Shown here: positions 1 to 7,778 of the stretch, in pieces | Layout of the letters: each line of letters starts with the position of its first letter | How positions within the stretch are numbered: position 1 is the first letter of the stretch | Translations under genes and position numbers: made by a program | Assembly: GCA_902494565.1 (NCBI GenBank) | Contig: CABUTN010000022.1 | Span: 1-30,010, forward strand | Reading direction: 5' to 3' | DNA from: an uncultured Collinsella sp. | GTDB lineage: Bacteria > Actinomycetota > Coriobacteriia > Coriobacteriales > Coriobacteriaceae | Length of the DNA: 30,010 bases | Notes under the pieces: model-generated | What the model was told of the DNA's origin: nothing | Database searches by the model: none | The model's input: the letters and a program-made list of their open reading frames with translations, nothing else

Positions 1-965
1 CCGTCGACGCGCTCGCCGGTCTCGACGACCATGGTGCGCATGGCCTTCTTCTCGAGCTTCTTGAGCGCCACGGGGATCTCGCGCTCCCAGGCGGCCTGCT
101 CCTCCTCGGTGAACTCGGCGCGGATGGACTCCTTCAGAGCCTCGACCTTACCGATGCGGGAAAGCTTGTCGGCGTCGCGCAGGGCAGCGGCCATCTCGTC
201 GTAGTGGGCGAAGATGCGCTCCTGGACCTCCTCGACGGGCTGGTCGAGCGGGTACTCCTTCTTGACGATAGCGCCGTTGACCTGCTCCCACTCGGCGACG
301 AACTCGTCCTGAGCCTGGCAGAAGGCAGCGAGGGCCTCCTGGCCAAACTTCATAGCGGCGAGCATGTCGTCCTCGGAGATCTCCTCGGCGCCGGCCTCGA
401 CCATCGAGATGAAATCGGCAGAGCCGCCCAGCTCCAGGTCCAGGTCGGAGTTCTCGCGCTCCTCATAGGTGGGGTTGACGATAAACTCGCCGGTCTCCAC
501 GTTACGGCCGATGCGCACGCAGGCAAGCGGGCCCTCGAAGGGCACGCCGCCGAGCGTCATAGCCAGAGAGGCGCCCATGACATTGATGACGTCGAAGGGG
601 TTAACCTGGTCGGCGACGAGCGAGGTAGCGACGATGTGCACCTCGTTGCGGAAGCCGTCCGGGAAGCTCGGGCGGATCGGGCGGTCGATCATACGAGCCG
701 TGAGCGTGGCCTTCTCGCTGGGACGGCCCTCGCGCTTGAGGTAGCCACCCGGGATACGACCGGCAGCGTACATCTTCTCGTTGAAGTCGACGGTCAGCGG
801 GAAGAAGTCGTAATTCTTGCGCTCCTTGGAGACGACCACGGTGTCGAGCATCGTGGTGTCGCCCTGCTTGACCAGACAAGCGCCGGTGGCCTGCTTGGCA
901 AGCTCGCCGGACTCAAAGGTGTAGGTCTTGCCGTACAGCTCAAAGGTCTTGGATACGAGTGTCAT
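1..965 (-). CDS. pnp: Polyribonucleotide nucleotidyltransferase (PNPase), N-terminal part
   Basis: Phosphorolytic 3'-5' exoribonuclease of mRNA decay. The gene runs off the left edge, so only about 321 residues are present. It starts with ATG at 965, preceded by the Shine-Dalgarno (SD) sequence AAAGGAG at a normal distance, and reads MTLVSKTFELYGKTYTFES. The first RNase PH domain is recognisable from residues 65-109, with YAAGRIPGGYLKREGRPSEK and RPIRPSFPDGF, a signature of the family. The following part, with LELGGSADFISMVEAGA and an alpha-helical linker, fits the region between the two RNase PH domains. KH and S1 domains would lie outside the window. It follows rpsO, the classical rpsO-pnp order, and has a structured leader. 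Identification is secure; the 3' end cannot be judged. Confidence 0.96.
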   Translation of the reverse strand, partial: MTLVSKTFELYGKTYTFESGELAKQATGACLVKQGDTTMLDTVVVSKERKNYDFFPLTVDFNEKMYAAGRIPGGYLKREGRPSEKATLTARMIDRPIRPSFPDGFRNEVHIVATSLVADQVNPFDVINVMGASLAMTLGGVPFEGPLACVRIGRNVETGEFIVNPTYEERENSDLDLELGGSADFISMVEAGAEEISEDDMLAAMKFGQEALAAFCQAQDEFVAEWEQVNGAIVKKEYPLDQPVEEVQERIFAHYDEMAAALRDADKLSRIGKVEALKESIRAEFTEEEQAAWEREIPVALKKLEKKAMRTMVVETGERVD

Positions 966-978
966 TGTTCTCCTTTAC

Positions 979-1001
979 CCCACAGGCCCCTTGCCTGCGG
1001 G
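979..1001 (-). promoter_or_regulatory. Hairpin immediately upstream of the pnp ribosome-binding site
   Basis: On the minus strand CCCGCAGGC and GCCTGTGGG form a 9-bp stem (one G-U pair) around a 5-nt loop, ending 3 nt before the pnp SD. PNPase is autoregulated through a leader hairpin in Escherichia coli. By analogy this could be a processing or autoregulatory site, but no experiment is implied here. Confidence 0.45.
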
Positions 1002-1044
1002 CTTCTCATGTGACGCGGGCCCCCTGCCCCCGCCACGCTTCAGA

Positions 1045-1060
1045 GCGTGATTGTTCACGC
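1045..1060 (-). promoter_or_regulatory. Small hairpin at the start of the rpsO-pnp intergenic region
   Basis: A perfect 6-bp inverted repeat, GCGTGA/TCACGC, around a 4-nt loop. It lies between the rpsO terminator and pnp and has no T-tract, so it is more likely part of the pnp leader or a 3'-end stabilising structure than a terminator. Confidence 0.35.
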
Positions 1061-1068
1061 CCTTACAC

Positions 1069-1100
1069 AAAAAGAGCGCCCCGCTGCGCAGGACGCTCTT
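1069..1100 (-). terminator. Intrinsic terminator of rpsO
   Basis: On the minus strand AAGAGCGTCC pairs with GGGCGCTCTT, followed by TTT, 16 nt after the rpsO stop codon. The stem is about 10 bp with one G-U pair. Some readthrough into pnp is likely, because no strong separate pnp promoter is visible. Confidence 0.8.
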
Positions 1101-1115
1101 AGCATGTACAAATCC

Positions 1116-1394
1116 TTACTGGATGTTGTCGCGGATGCCCAGAGCCTTGATGAGCTCACGGTACTCGACGATGTCGTTCTTCTTGATGTAGGAAAGAAGA
1201 CGACGACGACGGCCGACGAGCATGAGCAGGCCACGACGGGTGTGGAAGTCCTTCTGGTGGGACTTCATGTGCTCGGTCAGCTCCTTGATACGCTCGGACA
1301 GAATGGCGACCTGAACCTTGGGGTTACCGGTATCGACCGGGGAGTTACCGAACTGGGCGGTCAGCTCCGCCTTGCGCTCTTTGGAAACAGTCAT
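1116..1394 (-). CDS. rpsO: 30S ribosomal protein S15
   Basis: Primary 16S rRNA-binding protein of the small-subunit platform, 92 residues, close to the usual 89. The ATG at 1394 is chosen because AAAGGTG lies just upstream and the product then begins MTVSKERKAELTAQFG. A longer in-frame extension upstream encodes nothing like S15. The family core is plain: GSPVDTG-like NSPVDTGNPKVQVA at 18-31, LTEHMKSHQKDFHTRRGLL at 37-55, and VGRRRRLLSYIKK at 59-71. It stands alone between recO and pnp with its own terminator and a palindromic leader, which suggests autogenous control as known for S15 in other bacteria. Confidence 0.98.
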   Translation of the reverse strand: MTVSKERKAELTAQFGNSPVDTGNPKVQVAILSERIKELTEHMKSHQKDFHTRRGLLMLVGRRRRLLSYIKKNDIVEYRELIKALGIRDNIQ

Positions 1395-1414
1395 TGTTTC
1401 ACCTTTCGTTTCGC

Positions 1415-1430
1415 GTCGCCCGCGGGCGAC
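1415..1430 (-). promoter_or_regulatory. Palindrome in the rpsO leader (candidate S15 autoregulatory hairpin)
   Basis: A perfect 16-nt palindrome, GTCGCCCGCGGGCGAC, lies 20 nt upstream of the rpsO start codon and near its SD. As RNA it folds into a 6-bp stem with a CGCG loop. S15 represses its own mRNA in several phyla, so an S15-binding leader is plausible but unproven. Confidence 0.4.
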
Positions 1431-1499
1431 TCTATTCGCCTCGGACTGGGAAGCCGCCGGTGGAGCGAACATCCAAGGTCGAGGTACCAACAGGTCGGT

Positions 1500-1508
1500 A
1501 TGTTACCA
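1500..1508 (-). promoter_or_regulatory. Candidate rpsO promoter, extended -10
   Basis: The minus strand reads TGGTAACAT, an extended -10 (TG-N-TAACAT), about 105 nt upstream of rpsO and inside the recO-rpsO gap. There is no convincing -35. A start near 1493 would place the palindrome within the leader. Confidence 0.4.
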
Positions 1509-1532
1509 CAAGCGGCACGAGCCTGCGCATCA

Positions 1533-2282
1533 TCACCGACCCAACATGAATTCCATCGCACGGAGCCGCTGATCGGTATGTGTTGCCGCCCAGACATGCG
1601 AAAGCCCGAGCAAAAACGCCGCAGTATGCGGGTCGATCCTTTGATCCATAAGCTCGTCGAAGGTCATGCCCATAAGGGCGCGCAGCCAGGCGACCTCACC
1701 GGTCGACACGAGCTCGGCACCGGGAACGCTCGAAGCGCACGACCCGCACATGAGCCCGCCCGCCTGGGGCGAAAAATACGACAGCATAGGGTCGCCGCAC
1801 GACACACAGGCAGAAAAATCGGGACGATACCCGATATGCGACAGCAGCTTAAAGACAAAGGCGGCTACCAGAAGGTCCATGTGCACCGCATCGAGGCCGC
1901 CGCCCACAAGTTCCAGGGCACGCGAGGAAATGGCAAAGGTAAACGGATCCTCCGCATCCTCAAACGAACATACGCGCGCGACCTCGGCGATCGCACTCGC
2001 CGCACAGGTCACCTCGTAATCGGGGGCGGCGCCAAGGGGAGCCTCCAACAACTCGGCCTGCGACACGATGTCGAGCGAGCGTCCGTGCGCGAGCAGCATA
2101 TCCACCGTGCAGAACAACTCGCAGCGCGCCGCCAAGCGACCGCCAGGCTTGCGCGCGCCCTTTGCCACGGCGCGCACCTGGCGGCCTCGCTCGTCAAGCA
2201 TCGTCAAGATCAGATCGGTTTCCTTCAGCTTGGTCTTGTCGAGGACGAGCACTTTTGTGCGATATGTCCGGGAGCCTGCCAT
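1533..2282 (-). CDS. recO: DNA repair protein RecO
   Basis: Single-strand annealing and RecA-loading mediator of the RecFOR pathway, 249 residues, normal length. The N-terminal OB fold is seen in YRTKVLVLDKTKLKETDLIL (residues 7-26) and RQVRAVAKGARKPGGRLAA (34-52). The C-terminal domain carries a zinc finger with CVSC at 159-162 and CGSC at 179-182, the four-cysteine form common in Gram-positives. The ATG at 2282 gives the expected N-terminus, and the gap to the upstream era stop is 15 bp. The order era-recO at the end of the phoH-ybeY-dgkA-era run is widely conserved. No terminator is apparent before the rpsO promoter. Confidence 0.93.
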   Translation of the reverse strand: MAGSRTYRTKVLVLDKTKLKETDLILTMLDERGRQVRAVAKGARKPGGRLAARCELFCTVDMLLAHGRSLDIVSQAELLEAPLGAAPDYEVTCAASAIAEVARVCSFEDAEDPFTFAISSRALELVGGGLDAVHMDLLVAAFVFKLLSHIGYRPDFSACVSCGDPMLSYFSPQAGGLMCGSCASSVPGAELVSTGEVAWLRALMGMTFDELMDQRIDPHTAAFLLGLSHVWAATHTDQRLRAMEFMLGR

Positions 2283-2297
2283 GCGCGCCGCGCGCCC

Positions 2298-3374
2298 TTA
2301 GTCCTCGGCGTTGTAGCCAAAACGGCGAATCTGGGCCTCGTCGTCGCGCCAGCCGGCCTTGACCTTCACGTCCAGTTCCAAAAAGACCTGCGTGCCAAAA
2401 ATGCGCTCAAGATCGCGACGGGCGTCGATACCGATATGTTTGATCATCTCGCCGCCCTTGCCGATGATGATGCCCTTTTGGCCCTCGCGCTCGACGTAAA
2501 TGGTGGCGTGCACGCGCAGCACCTTCTTGGTCTGCTCGAGCGCATCGCAGATAACGCCAACGGAGTGCGGAATCTCATCACGGGTGCGACGCAAGACCTT
2601 CTCGCGCACAAACTCGGCAACGAGCGTCTCGTCGGAAGCGTCGGTACCCATGTCCTCGGGGAACCAACGCGGGCCCTCGGGCAAAAAGTGCGCAACGGTC
2701 TCGATAAAGGCATCGACGTTGAAGTTCTTAACCGACGACGTCACGATCTCATCGTCATATTCCATGAGCTCGTGGGCTGCCTTAAGCTGCTCCATGACCT
2801 GTGCGGGGTCGGCCTCATCGGCCTTGGTGAGCACCAGGACCTTCTTGGAACGGGCGTTTTTGACGCGTTCGGCAACCCAGGCGTCTCCCCTGCCGATCGG
2901 CTTGGTGGCATCAATCAAAAACGCGACGACATCGACATCGTTCAGCTCGAACAGCGCGCTCTTGTTGAGCTCGGACCCCAGGCCGTCCTTGGGCTTATGG
3001 ATACCCGGGGTATCGACAAAGACCAGCTGGTAGCCGGGACGGTTGACGACGGCACGCATGCGGCGGCGGGTCGTCTGGGCCACCGGCGAGGTGATGGCGA
3101 CCTTTTTGCCATAGCAGGCGTTGAGCAGCGTGGACTTGCCGGCGTTGGGGCGGCCGACCAGCGCCACGAAGCCGCTGCGGAAACCAGGCTCAACGTCGCC
3201 AAAGCCCGCGAAGCTGTCGCCCTCGTCGCACAGGGCGTCGAGTTCCTCGTCGCTCATGCCCTCAAACGGATCGAACTCCTCGACATCCTCATAGGCATCG
3301 TTCGCTTCGGCATCCACCGCATCCAGGGACTCGTCGTCCAGAGTTTCATCGATAGGCTGCATATTGTCGGACAT
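2298..3374 (-). CDS. era: GTPase Era with an acidic N-terminal extension
   Basis: Ribosome-assembly GTPase that binds the 3' end of 16S rRNA. G1 is GRPNAGKS at 74-81, G3 is DTPG at 121-124, and the switch/effector region is TTRRRMRAV at 101-109. The C-terminal KH domain has the GKGG loop at 305-308 inside GIIIGKGGEMIKHIG. Two features are unusual. The protein is 358 residues against about 300 for the family, because of roughly 65 extra N-terminal residues very rich in Asp and Glu. Also, the G4 motif is TKAD (183-186) instead of the canonical NKxD. The ATG at 3374 has AAAGGGA upstream, so the extension is probably translated. A start nearer the GTPase core cannot be excluded but has no obvious SD. 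Confidence 0.95.
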   Translation of the reverse strand: MSDNMQPIDETLDDESLDAVDAEANDAYEDVEEFDPFEGMSDEELDALCDEGDSFAGFGDVEPGFRSGFVALVGRPNAGKSTLLNACYGKKVAITSPVAQTTRRRMRAVVNRPGYQLVFVDTPGIHKPKDGLGSELNKSALFELNDVDVVAFLIDATKPIGRGDAWVAERVKNARSKKVLVLTKADEADPAQVMEQLKAAHELMEYDDEIVTSSVKNFNVDAFIETVAHFLPEGPRWFPEDMGTDASDETLVAEFVREKVLRRTRDEIPHSVGVICDALEQTKKVLRVHATIYVEREGQKGIIIGKGGEMIKHIGIDARRDLERIFGTQVFLELDVKVKAGWRDDEAQIRRFGYNAED

Positions 3375-3386
3375 GAAAATCCCTTT

Positions 3387-3764
3387 CTAAATAAAGTCGA
3401 GCGCGTGGGCAAATACCAGCAATCCCACAATCACGGCGGTGATGGAAAGTACGTAGACGGAGGCGGCGGCGATATCCTTCGCGCGCTTTGCCAGAGGATG
3501 GAGCTCCTGGGTCGCCAGGTCGACGATCGCCTCCATGGCGGTGTTGCACAGCTCGCCGTGAATCACCAGGCCACAGCAGATGATAACCGTGGCCCATTCG
3601 GCAATATCGAGCCCCACGATGCAGCCGGCAATGACGGTGCACACGCCCGCAACGAGCATGACCTTGATATTGCGCTCGGTCTTGACGGCGGTGACGAAGC
3701 CCTCCATGGCGTAGGAAAACGACTTTAAGAAGGACGGATGGTCCTTGTTCGATCCGGGAATCAT
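3387..3764 (-). CDS. dgkA: Diacylglycerol/undecaprenol kinase family protein (DgkA type)
   Basis: Small integral-membrane kinase of 125 residues that phosphorylates diacylglycerol or, in many Gram-positives, undecaprenol to recycle the cell-wall lipid carrier. The catalytic signature ELCNTAMEAIVD is at 71-82 (family pattern E-x2-N-[ST]-A-[IM]-E). Three hydrophobic segments are visible, about residues 33-52, 56-70 and 99-121, with an amphipathic N-terminus. It sits 9 bp after ybeY and 12 bp before era, so it is co-transcribed. Whether the natural substrate is diacylglycerol or undecaprenol cannot be decided from sequence; the undecaprenol role is favoured by the lineage. Confidence 0.9.
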   Translation of the reverse strand: MIPGSNKDHPSFLKSFSYAMEGFVTAVKTERNIKVMLVAGVCTVIAGCIVGLDIAEWATVIICCGLVIHGELCNTAMEAIVDLATQELHPLAKRAKDIAAASVYVLSITAVIVGLLVFAHALDFI

Positions 3765-3773
3765 AGACGGCTC

Positions 3774-4283
3774 CTAGTCGTGGGCGTGGTTGGTGATGGG
3801 GCCGACGTGGACCAGCTTGGGGTCCTCGCCGCGCTCGAGCGCCAGATCGCGCAGGATGGCGTCCTCGCGGGCCTCCATGACCTCGGCCTCGTCGTCCTCG
3901 ATGTGGTCATAGCCCAGCAGGTGCAGCATGCCGTGAACGAGCATCAGACGACACTCGTCAGCGGGGCTATTGCCAAAACCAGGGGCCTGACGGGAAATAA
4001 CCTGCGGGGCCAAGATGATATCGCCGAGCTCGAGCGTCTCATCGGCGGGAATGTCATCGTCAAAGGCCGAATCGCACTCAAACGAGAGCACATCGGTGGT
4101 GCGGTCGATACCGCGCCACTCGTGGTTGAGCTCGTGCATCTCGTCCTCGTCGACATACGAAAGGGAAATCTCGACTTCACGTTCAACGCCCTCGGCAGCA
4201 AGCACAACCCCGCAGATGTGCTCCACCTCCTGCGCGTCAAGCAGCGTATCGAGCTCGGCATCGTTGCTGATCAATACACTCAA
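3774..4283 (-). CDS. ybeY: Endoribonuclease YbeY (rRNA maturation factor)
   Basis: Metal-dependent single-strand endoribonuclease in 16S rRNA 3'-end maturation and ribosome quality control. The zinc triad is H117, H121 and H127 in HGMLHLLGYDH, the family signature, and RTTDVLSF at 61-68 is also conserved. The start is TTG at 4283: AAAGGAG lies just upstream and the codon overlaps the phoH stop as TTGA, so translation is coupled to phoH. The product is 169 residues, normal for the family. The phoH-ybeY-dgkA-era order is a conserved ribosome-maturation block. Confidence 0.96.
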   Translation of the reverse strand: MSVLISNDAELDTLLDAQEVEHICGVVLAAEGVEREVEISLSYVDEDEMHELNHEWRGIDRTTDVLSFECDSAFDDDIPADETLELGDIILAPQVISRQAPGFGNSPADECRLMLVHGMLHLLGYDHIEDDEAEVMEAREDAILRDLALERGEDPKLVHVGPITNHAHD

Positions 4284-5266
4284 CGGGACTCCTTTCGGTC
4301 ACGTACGCGTTTCTCGCGCGCATCATCATAAGTATCGTATGCCTCGACGATACGTCCCACCAAGGCATGGCGCACCACGTCGGCGCGCTCGAGGTGCGAA
4401 AATGCGACATCGTCGACACGGCCCAAAATCTGCTCAACGTCGGCAAGACCGCCACGACGACCCACCAGGTCACGCTGGCTCAGGTCGCCGGTGATCACGA
4501 ACTTGGAGTTGAAGCCCAGGCGTGTCAGGAACATCTTCATCTGCTCGGGCGTGGTATTTTGCGCCTCGTCGAGCACCACGAAGGCATCGCTCAGCGTGCG
4601 GCCGCGCATGTAGGCAAGCGGGGCGATCTCGATCACGCCGCGCTCCATAAGCTCATCGGTGCGCTCGCGATCCATCATGTCAAAAAGGGCGTCGTAGAGC
4701 GGACGCATGTACGGATCGATCTTTTCCTCGAGGGTACCGGGCAAAAAGCCCAGATTCTCCCCCGCCTCGACAACCGGACGCGTCAAGATCAGACGGCCCA
4801 CCTCGTGACGCTTGAGCGCGGCAACGGCGAGCGCCATGGCCAGATAGGTCTTACCGGTACCGGCAGGACCCAGGCCAAACGTGATGGTATGAGAGCGAAT
4901 GGCATCCACAAAGCGCTTTTGACCGAGCGTTTTGGGGCGAATGGCACGACCGCGATACGACAGCAGTACGTCATCGCGCAGCGACGAGGCATCATGTTCA
5001 CCGTCGCGCAAGACGGCCAGGCAGCGAGAGACATCGTCGGCAGACAGCGTGCGCCCGGCGGCCGCCTCGCGAAAAGCGTGCTCGAAAAAGCGCGCCACGA
5101 GTTCGACCTCGTCCGGGTCGCCGCTCACGGCGATGCTATCGCCACGGGCGACCACATGGGAGCGAACCAAGCTCTCGAGCGCACGAAGGACGCCGTCGCC
5201 GGCGCCCAAAACGCACGAGGGATCAATTCCCTCGGGAACGGTAAGTCTAATCTTCGAGGCTTCCAT
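4280..5266 (-). CDS. phoH: PhoH-family ATPase
   Basis: Cytosolic P-loop ATPase of the PhoH/YbeZ family, thought to act with YbeY in rRNA metabolism, though its activity is poorly defined. With the ATG at 5266 it has 328 residues, a usual length. Walker A is GPAGTGKT at 133-140 and Walker B is VLDEAQN at 231-237, followed by TTPEQMKMFLTRLG and VITGDLSQ, all typical. This start was chosen because AGGGAGG lies directly upstream; the open frame continues 35 codons further but without an SD. The first 20 bp overlap the end of mtaB and the last 4 bp overlap ybeY, so all three should be translationally coupled. Confidence 0.93.
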   Translation of the reverse strand: MEASKIRLTVPEGIDPSCVLGAGDGVLRALESLVRSHVVARGDSIAVSGDPDEVELVARFFEHAFREAAAGRTLSADDVSRCLAVLRDGEHDASSLRDDVLLSYRGRAIRPKTLGQKRFVDAIRSHTITFGLGPAGTGKTYLAMALAVAALKRHEVGRLILTRPVVEAGENLGFLPGTLEEKIDPYMRPLYDALFDMMDRERTDELMERGVIEIAPLAYMRGRTLSDAFVVLDEAQNTTPEQMKMFLTRLGFNSKFVITGDLSQRDLVGRRGGLADVEQILGRVDDVAFSHLERADVVRHALVGRIVEAYDTYDDAREKRVRDRKESR

Positions 5267-6539
5267 GAACCTCCCTGCGTGCATGGACCAAGCCGGAATC
5301 ATCGACTCCGATGATAGCAACATCGAGCAGGCACGGGGCTGTAAGTCCACGGGTATCGTCAAGACGGGCATGATGGAACGAGCCGAGCGTCAGGTTGTCA
5401 CCATACTCGAGCACGGCACGCTCGACCGTGCCCACGCGACGACGAGCGTCGGCAATAGCGAGTTCCTGTGCGGCGGCCCGCATACGGCGGCTGCGCTCGG
5501 CCATAACCTCGGGTGGCACCTGGTCGGGCATGTCGGCAGCAAGGGTACCGGGACGCTTGCTGTAGCGGAACACGTGCATACGCGAGAAACCCACGCGACG
5601 GCACAGCGCCAGCGACTCCTCAAACTCCTCGTCCGTCTCGCCGGGAAAACCGACGATGACATCGCACGAAAGGGACACCTGAGGCAAGTTGGCGCGAATC
5701 ATATGCACCGTGTCCTCAAAGGCCTCGGCGCTATAGGGACGGCCCATGCGATGCAGGGTCGCCGTGCAGCCGGACTGCACAGGCAGGTGCAAAAACGGGG
5801 CGATACGCTGCGGATAACGCGCCATAACCTTAAGCAAGCGCTCGGAGATATCCATGGGCTCGACCGAGGAAATGCGCACATGCGGAATAGACGTGCGCTC
5901 CATGATGGCCTCGAGCAGCTCATCAATTTCGACATGCTCGTCGGTCGCGCTCTTACCATCGTAAGCACCCAGGTTCACACCGGTCAGCACCACCTCGGGC
6001 ACGCCGGCCTCCTGGGCCTCGCGAACTTGCTCGAGCACGGACTCGACGGGCACGGAGCGCTCGGGGCCGCGCGCCTTCCACACAATGCAATAGGTGCAGC
6101 GATGGTTGCAGCCGTCCTGGATCTTCACGCCCAGGCGAGAGCGACCGAGCGCATCGACCACCTCGCAATCGCTGCAGGCGGGAACGCTATCGGACTCAAC
6201 GCCCAGCACCTCGCAGACACGTTCGGCGACATCGATCTTGGACGGCTCGGCAATCACGCGATCCGAAAGCTCCAACAGCTCCTCGGGATGCAAATTGACC
6301 ACGCATCCGGTCACGACCACATAGGGCTCGTTTGGATGGGCCAGCGCATGACGGACGGCCTTACGGGTCTTAGCCTCAGCCTCGCCCGTAACGGCACAAG
6401 TGTTAATGACGATCAGATCGGCATCCTGAGGCTCCACAATAGCGAAGCCCAGGCGCATAAGATCGGCAGTGATACGGTCAGACTCAACCCGGTTGACACG
6501 GCAGCCGAGGTTGACGACGGAAATATGGGGTGCGAGCAC
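5247..6539 (-). CDS. mtaB: tRNA (N6-threonylcarbamoyladenosine(37)-C2)-methylthiotransferase MtaB
   Basis: Radical SAM enzyme that converts t6A37 to ms2t6A37 in ANN-decoding tRNAs. The N-terminal methylthiotransferase domain has cluster ligands C13 (NLGCRVN), C48 (INTCAVTGEAE) and C79 (VTGCVV). The radical SAM motif CNHRCTYC gives C144, C148 and C151. NLGCRVN and CNHRCTYCIV favour MtaB over MiaB or RimO. The start is GTG at 6539, preceded by AAGGAG. The product is 430 residues. It lies 9 bp after dnaJ and overlaps phoH by 20 bp, so it belongs to the same transcript. Confidence 0.92.
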   Translation of the reverse strand: MLAPHISVVNLGCRVNRVESDRITADLMRLGFAIVEPQDADLIVINTCAVTGEAEAKTRKAVRHALAHPNEPYVVVTGCVVNLHPEELLELSDRVIAEPSKIDVAERVCEVLGVESDSVPACSDCEVVDALGRSRLGVKIQDGCNHRCTYCIVWKARGPERSVPVESVLEQVREAQEAGVPEVVLTGVNLGAYDGKSATDEHVEIDELLEAIMERTSIPHVRISSVEPMDISERLLKVMARYPQRIAPFLHLPVQSGCTATLHRMGRPYSAEAFEDTVHMIRANLPQVSLSCDVIVGFPGETDEEFEESLALCRRVGFSRMHVFRYSKRPGTLAADMPDQVPPEVMAERSRRMRAAAQELAIADARRRVGTVERAVLEYGDNLTLGSFHHARLDDTRGLTAPCLLDVAIIGVDDSGLVHARREVHGSLED

Positions 6540-6548
6540 GCGGGCTCC

Positions 6549-7697
6549 TTAATCGAGGATATCGTCGAGGGCACTCTTGATACGGTCGGTCACCGACTTC
6601 TTACCGGAAGCGACGTCATCGCCCATCTCATCGGCAAAAGCACGGAGCAGCTCGCGCTGCTTATTGGAAAGATTGGTGGGAACGACCACGCGCAGTTGCA
6701 CGATCAGGCGGCCACGCGAACCGCCACCGCCAATGCGCGGCATGCCGTAATTATTGACGCTCACGGTGTCGCCGTACTGGGCGCCGGCGGGAACCGTCAC
6801 CTTAACGACCTCGTCGGGCATAATGCCCTCGACCTCAATCTCGCAGCCGAGCGCAGCCTGCGCAATCGAGATATCGCTCACCAGGTACAGGTCATCACCG
6901 TTGCGCTTAAAGCGCTCATGGTCGGCGACGCGCACGTTGACAATCAGGTCGCCCGAAGGCTCGCCGCGAAGGCCGGCCTCGCCAAAGCCGCTCACACGAA
7001 GCTGGCGACCGGTCGAAACGCCGGCGGGAATATCGATGTCGATCTTTTCGTGCGAAGGCGTGCGGCCTTGACCGTCGCAGGTCTCGCAGGGATGATCGAT
7101 AACCGTGCCCTCGCCATGGCAGTCGGGGCAAGGCGAGGAAGACTGAACCTGGCCCAAAAACGATCGCTGAACCGTCGTGACGTAGCCCGTACCGTGGCAG
7201 CGGCCGCACTGCTTTTCCTGTGCGCCCTCTGCCCTACCGGTGCCATTGCAGTCCTCGCAAGGAGCAAGGCGGTCATAGCTGATTGTCTTTTTGCAGCCGA
7301 GCGCCGCCTCCTCGAGCGTCACCGAAAGCGAGATGGCCATATCACGTCCGCGACGACGCTCACGACGGCTGCGGGCGCCACCGCCGGCACCGCCGCCAAA
7401 GAACGACGAGAACAAGTCGTCCATACCCATGCCACCAAAGATATCGTTGATATCGACGTAGCCGGAGCCACCGGGGCCGTCGGCAGTGCCGTAACGGTCG
7501 TAGTTAGCACGCTTCTGCTCATCGGAAAGAACGGAATATGCCTCGTTGAGCTCTTTGAACTTAGCCTCGGCCTCGGGGTCGTCCGAAACGTCCGGGTGTA
7601 CGGTACGGGCCTTCTTTAGAAACGCGCGCTTAATCGTCCGCGCGTCGGCATCCTTGTCGACGCCAAGCACCTCGTAGTAATCCCTATTTTCCGACAC
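6549..7697 (-). CDS. dnaJ: Chaperone protein DnaJ (type I)
   Basis: Canonical Hsp40 co-chaperone that stimulates DnaK ATPase and delivers clients. The J domain is at about 3-70 with HPD at 34-36, followed by a Gly/Phe-rich linker (about 75-110). The zinc region holds four CxxCxGxG repeats (CEDCNGTG, CGRCHGTG, CPDCHGEG, CETCDGQG; about 147-212). A complete C-terminal substrate-binding and dimerisation region ends near residue 382. The start is GTG at 7697, giving MSENRDYYEVLG, because GGAAGGA is 7 nt upstream; the frame extends further but without a site. No grpE, dnaK or hrcA is adjacent. It follows the membrane DnaJ paralogue by 81 bp. Confidence 0.96.
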   Translation of the reverse strand: MSENRDYYEVLGVDKDADARTIKRAFLKKARTVHPDVSDDPEAEAKFKELNEAYSVLSDEQKRANYDRYGTADGPGGSGYVDINDIFGGMGMDDLFSSFFGGGAGGGARSRRERRRGRDMAISLSVTLEEAALGCKKTISYDRLAPCEDCNGTGRAEGAQEKQCGRCHGTGYVTTVQRSFLGQVQSSSPCPDCHGEGTVIDHPCETCDGQGRTPSHEKIDIDIPAGVSTGRQLRVSGFGEAGLRGEPSGDLIVNVRVADHERFKRNGDDLYLVSDISIAQAALGCEIEVEGIMPDEVVKVTVPAGAQYGDTVSVNNYGMPRIGGGGSRGRLIVQLRVVVPTNLSNKQRELLRAFADEMGDDVASGKKSVTDRIKSALDDILD

Positions 7698-7778
7698 GAC
7701 CGAATCCTTCCGACTTTCATTATTGTCACAGTGCGTCCTATACCCAAGCTGGGCCGGCCGCAAACAGAGGGTTTGATG

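Noticed and set aside
1047..3728. An 893-codon open frame on the plus strand, antisense to rpsO, recO and era
   Set aside because: It crosses three convincing minus-strand genes and their terminator, has no SD, and its product has low-complexity shadow composition. GC-rich coding with G/C-ending codons leaves antisense frames open.
4932..7619. An 895-codon plus-strand open frame antisense to phoH, mtaB and dnaJ
   Set aside because: Same reasoning: it is a codon-bias shadow across gene boundaries with no recognisable domain.
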